From an uncultured Clostridia bacterium (GTDB lineage Bacteria; Bacillota; Clostridia; TANB77; CAG-508), in the NCBI GenBank assembly GCA_947632605.1, contig CANRPX010000008.1:1-64000 (forward strand): DNA of 64,000 bases, read 5' to 3'. This document shows, piece after piece, positions 1-9,403 of the stretch (positions are counted from its first letter, which is position 1; the number at the start of each line of letters is the position of its first letter). A program made the translations under genes and the position numbers. The notes under the pieces are model-generated. The model ran no database searches. It was not told where the DNA came from and saw only the letters and a program-made list of their open reading frames with translations.

Positions 1-1002
1 CGTGTTATAGTTTTAACTGGTGATAATGTTGAAATTACAAGATGTGTATGTAACAAAGTAGGAATTAATTCAAAAAGAATTATTACTGGTAGTCAAATAG
101 ATAAATTAACAGATTTAGCTCTTTTAGGACATTTAAAAAATACCAATATTTTTGCTAAACTTTCACCTATTCAAAAAGCAAGAATTGTTCGTGTTTTAAG
201 AGATTCTGGAAACACAGTAGGATATATGGGTGATGGTATAAATGATGGTCCTTCACTTATGAATTCAGATGTTGGTGTTTCAGTTGATACTGCTGTTGAT
301 ATTGCAAAAGAATCTGCTGATATAATTTTGCTTGAAAAAGATTTAAATGTATTGTTAGATGGTGTTGGAGAAGGAAGAAAAACTTTTGTAAATCTTATGA
401 AATATATAAAAATGGCAACAAGCTTTAACTTTGGAGAAGTTATTTCTGTTATGTTTGCAAGTGTATTTTTACCTTTCTTACCAGAAACTCCTATACAACT
501 TTTAGTAGAAGGTTTACTTTATGATTTTGGACAAATGACTTTGCCTTTTGATAATGTTGATAAAGAAGCACTTCAAAATCCTAAAAAGTTAGATATAGAT
601 GGCTTAAAACACTTTATGTTCTTTATGGGTCCATTAAGCTCAGCATTTGATTTAATCATATTTTCAATTCTTTGGTTTATATTAAAAATTAGAACAGTTT
701 TAGCATTCCAAACAATTTGGTTTACTTATAGTATAATTTCAAATTTACTTGGAATGTATGTTATTAGAACAGCAAAAAATCCATTAAAATCAAGTAAAGC
801 AAGTATGCCAGTATATATTTCTTCATTTTTAATTATTATAGTTGCTCTATTACTTCCATACACGATTTTAGGAAAAGCTATAAATCTTGTTCCAATTGGA
901 TTAAACATTATTGGATTGATGTTTGGTTTATCTTTTGTATACTGTATTGTAGCAAGCTTTGCTAAAAAGATATATATTAAAAAATATGGTGAATGGATTT
1001 AA
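1..1002 (+). CDS. mgtA: Magnesium-translocating P-type ATPase, C-terminal part
   Basis: This is the 3' part of a P-type ATPase cut by the window edge; the reading frame is open from base 1. The visible 333 residues contain the P-domain TGDN motif near the start and the hinge motif MGDGINDGPSL around residues 76-86. The usual A of GINDAP is replaced by G. About five membrane segments follow. The stretch FLPFLPETPIQLL with YDFGQMTLPFD matches the MgtA/MgtB (type IIIB) group rather than calcium or heavy-metal pumps. Known role of the family: ATP-driven import of Mg2+ across the cytoplasmic membrane. It ends against the convergent gene topA with a shared terminator. The promoter, where a magnesium sensor would be expected, is outside the window. 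Family assignment is good; the exact ion is inferred. Confidence 0.85.
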   Translation, partial: RVIVLTGDNVEITRCVCNKVGINSKRIITGSQIDKLTDLALLGHLKNTNIFAKLSPIQKARIVRVLRDSGNTVGYMGDGINDGPSLMNSDVGVSVDTAVDIAKESADIILLEKDLNVLLDGVGEGRKTFVNLMKYIKMATSFNFGEVISVMFASVFLPFLPETPIQLLVEGLLYDFGQMTLPFDNVDKEALQNPKKLDIDGLKHFMFFMGPLSSAFDLIIFSILWFILKIRTVLAFQTIWFTYSIISNLLGMYVIRTAKNPLKSSKASMPVYISSFLIIIVALLLPYTILGKAINLVPIGLNIIGLMFGLSFVYCIVASFAKKIYIKKYGEWI

Positions 1003-1020
1003 AATTTATAAATAAAAAAT

Positions 1021-1047
1021 AACTGATAAAATTTATCAGTTATTTTT
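1021..1047. terminator. Bidirectional terminator between mgtA and topA
   Basis: A 9-bp perfect stem (AACTGATAA / TTATCAGTT) with a 3-base loop is followed by a run of T on the plus strand and preceded by an A-rich run that supplies T on the minus strand. It lies between two convergent genes, and the topA stop codon overlaps its right arm. Confidence 0.85.
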
Positions 1048-3133
1048 TTGTTTTTCTATTAGTTTTTCTTGCTACTTTCTTTTTAGCTACTCTTTTTCTA
1101 GTAGCTTTTTTCTTTTCTTTTTTTAGTTCTGAATCTTCTGATGCAGGAACAAACTTTTCACCTATTTTAGGTTTATTCCAAGAAATATATTCACAACCTT
1201 CATTTTCACCTTTATTATTTTCACAAATATAATAATTTCTTCTAGTTTTTGTTTTTCTAACTTGAACTGTACCACCACATACAGGACATGGAACATCAAT
1301 TGTTTCAACAATTGGTTTTGCATTTCTACATTCTGGATAACCAGGACAAGCTAAAAATTTTCCATATCTTCCGTATTTTATAACCATCATTCTACCACAT
1401 TTTTCACATGGTACATCTGATTCTTCATATTCAAGCTTAACATGCTCTAATTCTTTCTCTACTTTTTCAACAACTTGTTCAAAAGGTGTGTAAAATTCTT
1501 TAATAACTTTTTTCCACTTTTCTTTTCCTTCTGCTATTTCATCAAATTTTTCTTCCATGTTAGCTGTAAATTCAACATTTATAACATCACCAAAGTTTTC
1601 TATAAGCAATTTATTTACTACTTTTCCTAAATCTGTTGGTATTAATTGCTTTTGAACTTTTTCAATATATCTTCTTGTAAGAATTGTTGTTATAGTAGGT
1701 GCATAAGTACTAGGTCTACCTATTCCCTTTTCTTCCAAAGTTTTTACTAAACTTGCTTCTGTATATCTTGGTGGTGGCTCTGTAAAACTCTGTTTTGCAT
1801 CTATTTTTTCTTTTTTTACTTTTTCTCCAACATCAAGTTCTGGAATTTTTTCAAATTCTTCTTTTTCTTCATTTTCAACATATAAAGTCATATATCCTTT
1901 AAATTTCAATGTTTGACCATTTGCTTTAAAGTTATATTCATTTCCATCTATTGAAACAGCTACGGTATCATAAATTGCAGCAGACATTTGACTTGCAATA
2001 AATCTATTATATATTAATCTATAAAGCTTATATTGATCTGAAGATAAACTTGATTTTATCATTTCTGGTGTAAGTTCAATATGTGATGGTCTAATTGCTT
2101 CATGAGCATCTTGTGCTTCTGAATTAGTTTTATAAAATCTATTTTCATAGTAATTTGTACCATAATTTTTTTCTATATGTTCTTTTGCAGCAGCTCTTGC
2201 TTCATTTGAAATTCTGGTAGAATCTGTTCTCATATAAGTAATTAAACCTGTATGACCATATTCTGGAAGTTTTACACCTTCATATAAACTTTGTGCTACT
2301 GACATTGTTTTTTTGATTGCAAAATTTAATTTTCTAGAAGCATCTTGTTGTAAAGTACTAGTTGTAAATGGTGGAGCAGGTACTCTTTTTCTCTCTCCCT
2401 TTTTTACATCTGTAACTATATATTCTGCTTTTTCAAGATCTTTTAAAATATTATCTACTTCTTCTTTTGAATGAAGTTCTATCTTTTTTCCATCTTTTCC
2501 TACAAATTTACAATCAAATTTTGTTTTAGTTTTCTTGTCTGAAACTTTCAAATTAATATTCCAATATTCTTCTGGAACAAAGCTTTCAATCTCTTCTTCT
2601 CTTTCTACAATTAATCTAACAGCAACTGATTGAACTCTACCTGCTGATAAACCTCTTTTAACTTTTTTCCATAATACTGGACTTATTTTATATCCAACAA
2701 TTCTATCTAAAACACGTCTTGCTTGTTGTGCATCTATTAAATTTAAATCTATTTTTCTTGGGTTATCTATTCCATTTTTAACTGCTGATTTTGTTATTTC
2801 ATTAAAAGTTACTCTACAAACTTCATCTTCACTTATTCCAAGTATATATGCTAAATGCCAAGCAATAGCTTCTCCTTCACGGTCAGGGTCAGTTGCAAGA
2901 TAAACTTTTTTTGCTTCCTTAGCTTCTTTTTTAAGTGAATTAATAAGATTTGCTTTACCTCTTATATTTATATATTCTGGTTCAAAGTTTTTCTTTATAT
3001 TTATTCCCATTTTAGATTTTGGTAAATCCCTTACATGCCCCATTGATGCAACTACTTTGCTTTTACCACCTAAATATTTATTTATTGTATTTGCCTTAGC
3101 AGGTGACTCAACAATAACTAATTTATCAACCAT
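1040..3133 (-). CDS. topA: DNA topoisomerase I
   Basis: Type IA topoisomerase of 697 aa, which relaxes negative supercoils by transient cleavage of one strand. The N-terminal Toprim domain starts with VESPAKA (Glu9) and carries the acidic triad in TDPDREGEA (about residues 81-89). The catalytic tyrosine is Tyr300 in LITYMRTDST. Two C-terminal zinc ribbons follow: CEKCG with CPGYPEC, and CPVCG with a later Cys pair. The tail is very rich in Lys and Arg, typical of DNA-binding tails in this family. The ATG is preceded by AGGAGA at good spacing and by a recognisable promoter. It seems to be transcribed alone, because the upstream gene has its own terminator. Confidence 0.97.
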   Translation of the reverse strand: MVDKLVIVESPAKANTINKYLGGKSKVVASMGHVRDLPKSKMGINIKKNFEPEYINIRGKANLINSLKKEAKEAKKVYLATDPDREGEAIAWHLAYILGISEDEVCRVTFNEITKSAVKNGIDNPRKIDLNLIDAQQARRVLDRIVGYKISPVLWKKVKRGLSAGRVQSVAVRLIVEREEEIESFVPEEYWNINLKVSDKKTKTKFDCKFVGKDGKKIELHSKEEVDNILKDLEKAEYIVTDVKKGERKRVPAPPFTTSTLQQDASRKLNFAIKKTMSVAQSLYEGVKLPEYGHTGLITYMRTDSTRISNEARAAAKEHIEKNYGTNYYENRFYKTNSEAQDAHEAIRPSHIELTPEMIKSSLSSDQYKLYRLIYNRFIASQMSAAIYDTVAVSIDGNEYNFKANGQTLKFKGYMTLYVENEEKEEFEKIPELDVGEKVKKEKIDAKQSFTEPPPRYTEASLVKTLEEKGIGRPSTYAPTITTILTRRYIEKVQKQLIPTDLGKVVNKLLIENFGDVINVEFTANMEEKFDEIAEGKEKWKKVIKEFYTPFEQVVEKVEKELEHVKLEYEESDVPCEKCGRMMVIKYGRYGKFLACPGYPECRNAKPIVETIDVPCPVCGGTVQVRKTKTRRNYYICENNKGENEGCEYISWNKPKIGEKFVPASEDSELKKEKKKATRKRVAKKKVARKTNRKTKK

Positions 3134-3169
3134 CTAAATTCTCCTAAACTTTATTTTTTTACTTTAAGT

Positions 3170-3198
3170 ATTTTAAATCATTATTTATATTTATGCAA
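3170..3198 (-). promoter_or_regulatory. Sigma-A type promoter of topA
   Basis: On the minus strand TTGCAT (3193-3198), a 17-base spacer and TAAAAT (3170-3175) lie upstream of topA. The spacing is ideal, and both boxes differ from consensus by one base. Confidence 0.6.
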
Positions 3199-3208
3199 GT
3201 ATAATTTA

Positions 3209-3240
3209 AAAAAGTATAGTTTTATTTATCTATACTTTTT
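3209..3240 (-). terminator. Terminator of the murE-to-hypothetical transcript
   Basis: An 11-bp stem (AAAAAGTATAG / CTATACTTTTT) with a 10-base loop lies directly after the 401-aa gene stop. Its minus-strand side ends in a T run. It separates the mur cluster from topA. Confidence 0.75.
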
Positions 3241-3246
3241 TATTTT

Positions 3247-4452
3247 TTATCTTTCGTCATGACTATCATCTATATCTTGAGTATTGTTTGCATTTTTGTT
3301 TTCATTAAACAATTTAACTTGTGCTGTAATTGCAGAAATTTCAGTTCTTTCTTGTTCTTCTTTTTTTACCTCTGATAACATTTCTCCTAAAATAATACCT
3401 TTATCTTTTAAATCATTTGCTTTACTTGCAGAAAGATTTGGAAGTTGTTGTAATTGAAATAAATTTTGTATAATCAATTTTGCTTGATCGGGATTTTCTC
3501 TAATTAATTCTTGAACTTCAATTAAATTTTCATCTCTATATGCAATATTAATTTTTCTTTCAAGTTCAGTTAATTTTCTTCTTTCTTCTCTTTCTAAAAG
3601 TCCTATTTGAAGAGTTCTTCCTGGCTTACTATAAGTTCCTCTTTCTATTTCTCTTGAAGCAGATTTTTTTATCATTTCTGCAAAATCTTCTATTGTTCTT
3701 TGTGCAGCTTTTGGATTTACTTTTCCAACTTCTTCACTATATAATTGTTGTAATTTTTGTAAATCTACACTTGATTCTCCATTTTCATTTTCTGAAAATA
3801 TATCAAATCCAAAAGTTTTAGCTGCTTCTCCTAATACTTTTGTTCCCTGTTCTGTTTTAAGTGCAGCTAATCTCATCATTCTTGCTAATAAAGCCCTTTT
3901 TGATTTATCATCAAGTTCTTTATGTGAATTTAGAAAATCTGTCATCAATTCAATTTCATTAACATTTGCAACAGCCTCAATATTTCCTTCACTTGCATCT
4001 TTATAATTTGAATTAATTTTTTCTTGTAATTCTTTATTAAACAATTTATCTAAAATAGATTCGTTCTCATTTTTTGAAAGTTCAGCTGCAGTTACTACAA
4101 CAGCAGTAGCTTGTACAACTGTACCAGATTTAGTTTGAGCACTTTCTTTTTCTATTATGTCATCTAATACAACTCTTTTTGCTATTTGATCTGCTTGTTC
4201 AACAATATTAGATATATCTCCTTTTCTTTCAATTAGATTAGCTAAATCATTTACTGCTTCTGATATAGTCTTCTTATCTTTTGCATTTGATAATATTCTT
4301 TGATATGCCTCAAAAACATTTGATTCGATATCCCTTATATCTTTTTCAGTTATTATTTCTCCATTTTCACGTCTTTGAGTAACAACGTTTTTGGCTATTT
4401 CAGATAGTTGAGGACCATAACTTCCACATTCAATAAAAATATCTTCTTCCAT
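3247..4452 (-). CDS. Unknown helical protein downstream of murG
   Basis: A 401-aa protein I do not recognise. It has no signal peptide, no membrane segment and no obvious catalytic motif. It is rich in Glu, Lys, Asn and Gln, with long stretches predicted by eye to be helical or coiled coil (for example LLEREERRKLTELERKI near residue 285). An Ala/Val/Thr patch near residue 115 is the only non-polar region. The ATG begins 14 bases after the murG stop, and the gene ends at a terminator, so it is probably the last gene of the mur transcript. In many Firmicutes this slot holds ftsQ or murB, but the sequence lacks the membrane anchor and POTRA features of FtsQ. A cytoplasmic scaffold or phage-like structural role is possible but unsupported. 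Confidence 0.75.
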   Translation of the reverse strand: MEEDIFIECGSYGPQLSEIAKNVVTQRRENGEIITEKDIRDIESNVFEAYQRILSNAKDKKTISEAVNDLANLIERKGDISNIVEQADQIAKRVVLDDIIEKESAQTKSGTVVQATAVVVTAAELSKNENESILDKLFNKELQEKINSNYKDASEGNIEAVANVNEIELMTDFLNSHKELDDKSKRALLARMMRLAALKTEQGTKVLGEAAKTFGFDIFSENENGESSVDLQKLQQLYSEEVGKVNPKAAQRTIEDFAEMIKKSASREIERGTYSKPGRTLQIGLLEREERRKLTELERKINIAYRDENLIEVQELIRENPDQAKLIIQNLFQLQQLPNLSASKANDLKDKGIILGEMLSEVKKEEQERTEISAITAQVKLFNENKNANNTQDIDDSHDER

Positions 4453-4466
4453 AAATTCTCTCTTTC

Positions 4467-5582
4467 TTATTTTATTAGATTTACTAATTCATTATATATT
4501 TTTTCTTCAACATTAGATGGAGCTATTGTATTTGCTAATCTTCCCATCTCTTGTAGTTCTGATTTATCTTTTATAATTTCTTCAATAGTTGTAGATAAAT
4601 TTTCCCCATTTACTTCTTTATTTAAAATTATTTTTGCAGCACCTATTTTTTCTAATACTAATGCATTATCTTCTTGTCTATTTGCTGATTTAGAAGGAAG
4701 TGGTATAAAAATAGCTGGTTTTCCTACTATTGACACTTCTGTTATAGTCATTGCACCACTTCTACATATTAGTAAATCTGCTATATTCATCAATTCTTCC
4801 ATATTATAAATATATGGCACAATCTTAACATTTTTTAATGTATTAAAATAAATATTATCTCTTTCAAAACTTTCTTTTACTATATCAAATTGTTTTGTAC
4901 CTGTTGCCCATATTATTTGATATTCTTCATTTTTCTTTTTCTTTACTAACTCTGTTACTGCTTCATTTATTTTTTGAGCACCTTGACTACCACCAAAAAC
5001 TAATACTATTGGTAATTCGTTTCTTATTCCAAGTGCTTCTAATATTTCTTTTCTCTTTATATAAGGAATTTGTACTTTTCTTATTTTTGTAGGAGTTCCT
5101 GTTACTACTACTTTTTTACAACCTTCTAATTTAGATTTTGTTTCTTCAAATCCTACCAATATTTCATCAACTTTTTTTGAAAACATCTTTACAGCTTTAC
5201 CTGGATATGCGTTGCTTTCATGAAATACTGTTGGTATTTTTCTTTTTATTGCTACATTAAATACTGGTCCACATATATATCCACCTGTTCCTAAAACTAA
5301 GTCTGGTTTAAATTCATCAAATATTTTATTAACATCTTTTTGACTTGAAATAGTTTTATATATATGTTTCAAGTTTGTTATTGATATTTCTTTTTTAAAT
5401 CCATAAGCATCAATAGTTCTTAATTTATATCCTGCTCTTTGAACTAAATCCACTTCTAGCCCTCTATTTGTTCCTATAAATAGAATTTCTGACTTTGGAT
5501 CTTTTTCTTTTATTTTATTAGCTATCGCTATGCCAGGATTAATGTGTCCTCCTGTGCCAGCTGCTGAAATTATAACTCTCAT
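4467..5582 (-). CDS. murG: UDP-GlcNAc:lipid I N-acetylglucosaminyltransferase MurG
   Basis: Glycosyltransferase of 371 aa, normal length. It adds GlcNAc to lipid I to make lipid II on the inner face of the membrane. The N-terminal glycine-rich loop SAAGTGGHINPGIA, the acceptor-side GTGGYICGP, the second glycine-rich loop GGSQGAQKINEA (about residues 197-208) and the UDP-GlcNAc site ICRSGAMTITE (about 272-282) are all present. The start ATG has an AAGGATG-type ribosome binding site. It follows ftsW in the cluster, the usual ftsW-murG order, and it overlaps nothing. Confidence 0.97.
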   Translation of the reverse strand: MRVIISAAGTGGHINPGIAIANKIKEKDPKSEILFIGTNRGLEVDLVQRAGYKLRTIDAYGFKKEISITNLKHIYKTISSQKDVNKIFDEFKPDLVLGTGGYICGPVFNVAIKRKIPTVFHESNAYPGKAVKMFSKKVDEILVGFEETKSKLEGCKKVVVTGTPTKIRKVQIPYIKRKEILEALGIRNELPIVLVFGGSQGAQKINEAVTELVKKKKNEEYQIIWATGTKQFDIVKESFERDNIYFNTLKNVKIVPYIYNMEELMNIADLLICRSGAMTITEVSIVGKPAIFIPLPSKSANRQEDNALVLEKIGAAKIILNKEVNGENLSTTIEEIIKDKSELQEMGRLANTIAPSNVEEKIYNELVNLIK

Positions 5583-5640
5583 TATAACATCCTTTTATTT
5601 TTATTTGGAATTCTAAGCTTTCCATAAGCTAAATTATATT

Positions 5641-6811
5641 TTAATTATTTGTTTTCCCATTTCTTGATACACTAAGTAAGAAACCTACTGCTATTAAATC
5701 TGCAATCATTGCTGTACCACCATAACTAAAGAATGGTAATGACATACCTGTAACTGGTATTGTATTTGTTACAACAGCTATATTAATTAAAGCTTGCAAA
5801 CCTATCATTGTTGTTACACCAATGGCTATTAATGTTCCAAAAGTATCATCTGTCTTTATTGCTATAACAATACCTCTCCATACAAAAAGTATAAATAATA
5901 ATATTACTATTGTACAACCAAAAAATCCCAATTCTTCTGCTAAAACTGCAAAAATAAAATCATTATGTGGCTCTGGTAAATATAAATGTTTTTGATTACT
6001 CTTTCCTAATCCTACTCCAAATGGTCCTCCTGAACCTATTGCATATAAACTTTGATTTATCTGCCAAGCCTCTCCAATTGGATCTGCATGTTCTAAGTCT
6101 AACCAAGTTTGTAATCTTTCAAATCTGAAGTTTTCCATTTTACCTGTTGCAAACTGTCTTATAAAATATCCTGCTATACCTGTAACACCTATTGCTCCAA
6201 AACTAAAGAAATATCTAAGTTTTGTTCCTGCCACAAACATTTGAACAACAGTAATTGCTGTAATAATCAATGTTGCACTTAAATGGTTTTGTAATACAAA
6301 AACTATAATTATTACTGGTATTAAAAACATTAACGGATATAAAAAACCGTTTTGTTACTTTTCCTATTTTATTTTTTTCTTTTAAATCACTTAATATGTC
6401 TGCAAAAAATATTATGAATGCTACTTTTGCAACTTCAGAAGGTTGAAAAGTAAATCCAAAAATTGGAAGCCATCTTTGAGCACCTTTTTCTCCAACACCC
6501 ATAAAAGCAACTAATAACAATAGAGCTATTGTAACTAAATATATTACCCATTTAATCCATTTAAACCTTTTTAAATTTCTATAATCAAATTTAGAAATTA
6601 AAAACATTAAAAAGACACCAATTAAAGCAAAAATACATTGTCTTATAAAATAACTATAACTCGTACCATTTTCTGCATAAGATCTTGGAGCACTAGCAGA
6701 CAATAACATTATTAATCCTAAACATAGAAGAATTAATGTTATTATTAATATTGAATGATCAAATCTTTTATTAAGAAATAAACCGATTTTATTTTTCTTT
6801 TTTCTTGCCAT
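5641..6811 (-). CDS. ftsW: Septal/spore peptidoglycan polymerase FtsW (SpoVE-like), read through a +1 shift at CGG
   Basis: SEDS-family glycosyltransferase that polymerises lipid II with its partner class B PBP. The gene is split between two frames. The first 154 codons (6811-6350) encode the N-terminal membrane half, ending ...GKVTK. The in-frame CGG at 6349-6347 is then followed by nonsense residues and a stop at 6215. Skipping the single C at 6349 continues as GFLYPLMFLIP... to 5641, restoring the conserved KGFxxP and QNHLS segments. The total is 389 aa, a normal FtsW length with about ten membrane segments. Neighbours mraY and murG fit a dcw-type cluster. Both halves look fully conserved, so decay is unlikely; recoding or a sequencing error are the alternatives. 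FtsW and SpoVE cannot be separated by sequence here. Confidence 0.9.
6347..6349 (-). other. In-frame CGG at the ftsW frame change
   Basis: Codon 155 of ftsW reads AAA CGG TTT in frame 0. Reading the same bases as AAA, C skipped, GGT restores FtsW with the conserved Gly. The nearby T6 run is an alternative indel site, but dropping a T there gives RFLYP and loses the conserved Gly, so the CGG is the better point of change. Confidence 0.7.
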
Positions 6812-6863
6812 TTTGCTTAAAATCCTTTGTAAATTTAGGTTTTTTAAGGTTCCTATAAACCTT

Positions 6864-7829
6864 TTATATAATCAAAATTGCAATAGTTGATGCAATTAGT
6901 GTTACTCCTGAAAAAACTGCTACAACTTTATTTTCTCTCCAACCACTTAATTCAAAATGATGATGAAGTGGTGACATTCTAAATAATCTTTTTCCTGTTC
7001 TTCTAAAATATATAACTTGTAAAATTACTGACAATGTTTCTAAAACAGGTATAATTGCTATTATTAATAAAATTAATGGTAATTTTAAGTATATTGTCAT
7101 GCTTGAAATTACACCACCTAATAATAAAGAACCTGTATCTCCCATCATTACTTTTGCTTTATAAAAATTATATATTAAAAATCCTATACAGCAACCAGTT
7201 ACTATTGCACCAAAAACAGAAATTGCTTCACATTCCATTTTTATAGCTATTATTGATATGGCTGTAATCATTATTGCACTTACACTTCCTGCTAATCCAT
7301 CTACTCCATCAGTTAAATTAACTGCATTTGTACTAGAAAGCATAACTAAAATTGTAAATGGTATATAAATCCATATTGGTAAATTTAAATTGTAATTTAT
7401 AAAAGGTATTATTATATCTGTTCCTAATTTAGCATAATTTGTTAAATACATTGTATATATAACAGATATAATAAGAAGTCCAAACATTTTTAGTTTAGGA
7501 TTTAATCCTTCTGTATTTTTTAAAACTACTTTTTTAAAATCATCTATAAAACCAACTATTCCAAATCCAATACTTGTTAATGCCACAGCAATTATTGGTT
7601 CAATATCTTCTTTATAAACAAAACAGTATATTATAATTATGATACTTATAGAAATAATCATCATTATTCCACCCATTGTAGGTGTTCCTTGTTTTTTTAA
7701 ATGTGCTCTTGGACCATCTAATCTTTCACTTTGACCAACTTTTAATTTCTTCAATATTGGTATAATAATTTTTCCCAAAATAGCTGTTAATATAAAAGCT
7801 GATATTAAACAGATTATTTGTCTAATCAT
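6864..7829 (-). CDS. mraY: Phospho-MurNAc-pentapeptide translocase MraY
   Basis: A 321-aa polytopic membrane enzyme that transfers phospho-MurNAc-pentapeptide to undecaprenyl phosphate to give lipid I. Hallmarks in order are the N-terminal GxxTMGGI, the cytoplasmic DDFKK, the NAVNLTDGVDGLA loop, the MGDTGSL loop and the C-terminal MSPLHHHFELSGW (about residues 283-295), the histidine motif of the family. The start ATG lies inside the end of murE (8-base overlap) behind AGGAGAG, so the two are translationally coupled. murF, which normally stands between murE and mraY, is missing. A weak inverted repeat (AAGGTT / AACCTT) occupies the 52-base gap to ftsW. Confidence 0.97.
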   Translation of the reverse strand: MIRQIICLISAFILTAILGKIIIPILKKLKVGQSERLDGPRAHLKKQGTPTMGGIMMIISISIIIIIYCFVYKEDIEPIIAVALTSIGFGIVGFIDDFKKVVLKNTEGLNPKLKMFGLLIISVIYTMYLTNYAKLGTDIIIPFINYNLNLPIWIYIPFTILVMLSSTNAVNLTDGVDGLAGSVSAIMITAISIIAIKMECEAISVFGAIVTGCCIGFLIYNFYKAKVMMGDTGSLLLGGVISSMTIYLKLPLILLIIAIIPVLETLSVILQVIYFRRTGKRLFRMSPLHHHFELSGWRENKVVAVFSGVTLIASTIAILII

Positions 7830-9300
7830 TCTTTTTCTCTCCTAAAATTTCTTTAACAATTTTTCTTTCATCAAAAGGTCTTTTTTCTCCATTAACTTCT
7901 TGATATGTTTCATGGCCTTTTCCTGCTAGTATAACAATATCTCTTTTTGTCATCATTTTAATAGCTTTTTCTATTGCTTCTCTTCTATCTACAACAACTT
8001 CATATTTTCCTTTTGTTTTTGATATTCCTTTTTCTATTTCACTAATAATATCTTCTGGTTTCTCAGTTCTTGGATTATCAGTTGTAACAATTGCATAATC
8101 TGCTAATCTTCCTACAACTTCTCCCATTCTAGGTCTTTTTTCTCTATCTCTATCTCCACCACAACCAAATACACATATTACTCTTCCAGGTGTATAAGTT
8201 TTTGTTGCTTGTAACATAGTTTCCAAGCTTTCTGCTGTATGTGCATAATCTATCATTATTGCTAAATCTTGTTTATTAGGAACTAATTCATTCCTTCCAG
8301 GAACTACTATATTTTCTAATCCTTGTTTTATTGTTTCAGCATCTATTCCTAATCCAGTTGTTAAAGAAATTGCTGCTAATGCATTATAAACACTATATCT
8401 TCCTGGAATATTTACTTTTATTCTTTCATTTCTTGCTCCTATTTTTACTTTAAAATCTACACTAATATTTGTTATAGTAATATCTTTTGCTAATAAATCT
8501 GCTTTATTATCAACTGCATAAGTTTTTATATCACAATTTGGTGAAGCAGATATAATTTTATTGCATTTAAAATCATCACTATTTACATATCCTTTTGGAC
8601 ACATTGAAAATAATTTTAATTTTGTTTCAAAGTATTCATTCATATCAGCATGTTCTTTTAAACTGATATGATCTTTATAAAGATTTGTAAAAATTGCATA
8701 ATCAAAAAAACTACCATCAACTCTAGATAATTTTAAGCTTTGAGAAGAAACTTCCATAACTACATAATCTACTTTTGCTTTTGCCATTTTATAGAAAAGT
8801 TTTTGAAGTTCTAAACTTTCTGGTGTAGTTCTATCACTAAATCCTAAACATTCTTCTCCTATATAATTTGCAACAGTTCCAATCAAACCTACTTTATACC
8901 CTGCTTTTTCTAATATTGATTTTATCATATACGTAGTTGTAGTTTTTCCTTTTGTTCCTGTAACTCCTATAAGTTTAAAGTATTTTGAAGGATTTCCAAA
9001 GAAATTACAAGAGACTCTAGCTAATGCTTTTCTAGTATTTTCTGCAATTATTACTGTAATATCTTTTGGCATATTTATATTTTTAAGATTTGCTGATATG
9101 TCAAGCATTACTGCAACTGCTCCATTTTTTATAGCCTCTTCTACATATTCATGACCATCAGAATCATAACCTTTTATTGCAATAAAAAGTGTTCCTGGTA
9201 CAACTTTTTTAGAATTGCATTCAACTTTCTTTATATCTAATTCTAAATCGCCTTTAGCTTTAAAATTCTCAATTCCTGACAATAATTTTTTTAATTCCAT
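7822..9300 (-). CDS. murE: UDP-MurNAc-tripeptide synthetase MurE, meso-DAP type
   Basis: Mur ligase of 492 aa that adds the third amino acid to UDP-MurNAc-L-Ala-D-Glu. The ATP-binding P-loop GTKGKTTT is at about residues 115-122, followed by the TTPES substrate segment and the C-terminal domain. The DNPR motif near residue 408 is the known signature of enzymes that add meso-diaminopimelate rather than lysine, so an mDAP-type wall is inferred. The start has GGGGGT upstream. A good promoter sits 42-70 bases upstream, so murE probably begins its own transcript, murE-mraY-ftsW-murG-unknown. Confidence 0.96.
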   Translation of the reverse strand: MELKKLLSGIENFKAKGDLELDIKKVECNSKKVVPGTLFIAIKGYDSDGHEYVEEAIKNGAVAVMLDISANLKNINMPKDITVIIAENTRKALARVSCNFFGNPSKYFKLIGVTGTKGKTTTTYMIKSILEKAGYKVGLIGTVANYIGEECLGFSDRTTPESLELQKLFYKMAKAKVDYVVMEVSSQSLKLSRVDGSFFDYAIFTNLYKDHISLKEHADMNEYFETKLKLFSMCPKGYVNSDDFKCNKIISASPNCDIKTYAVDNKADLLAKDITITNISVDFKVKIGARNERIKVNIPGRYSVYNALAAISLTTGLGIDAETIKQGLENIVVPGRNELVPNKQDLAIMIDYAHTAESLETMLQATKTYTPGRVICVFGCGGDRDREKRPRMGEVVGRLADYAIVTTDNPRTEKPEDIISEIEKGISKTKGKYEVVVDRREAIEKAIKMMTKRDIVILAGKGHETYQEVNGEKRPFDERKIVKEILGEKKND

Positions 9301-9341
9301 TTGAATTTTTACCCCCGAAATTTAGATAATTACTCTATGAT

Positions 9342-9370
9342 ATTATATAGTAAAAAAAGTTTTTTGTACA
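9342..9370 (-). promoter_or_regulatory. Promoter upstream of murE
   Basis: On the minus strand TGTACA (9365-9370), a 17-base spacer and a perfect TATAAT (9342-9347) lie in the gap between the PBP gene and murE. The position fits a start site about 35 bases before the murE ATG. Confidence 0.65.
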
Positions 9371-9403
9371 GAAAATATTGAAAATATATTATTTCTTAAA
9401 ATT

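Noticed and set aside
6339-6349. One-base error in the T6 run as the cause of the ftsW break
   Set aside because: Removing a T restores the frame but gives RFLYP, not the conserved KGFLYP, and the two other breaks have no homopolymer. It cannot be fully excluded without reads.
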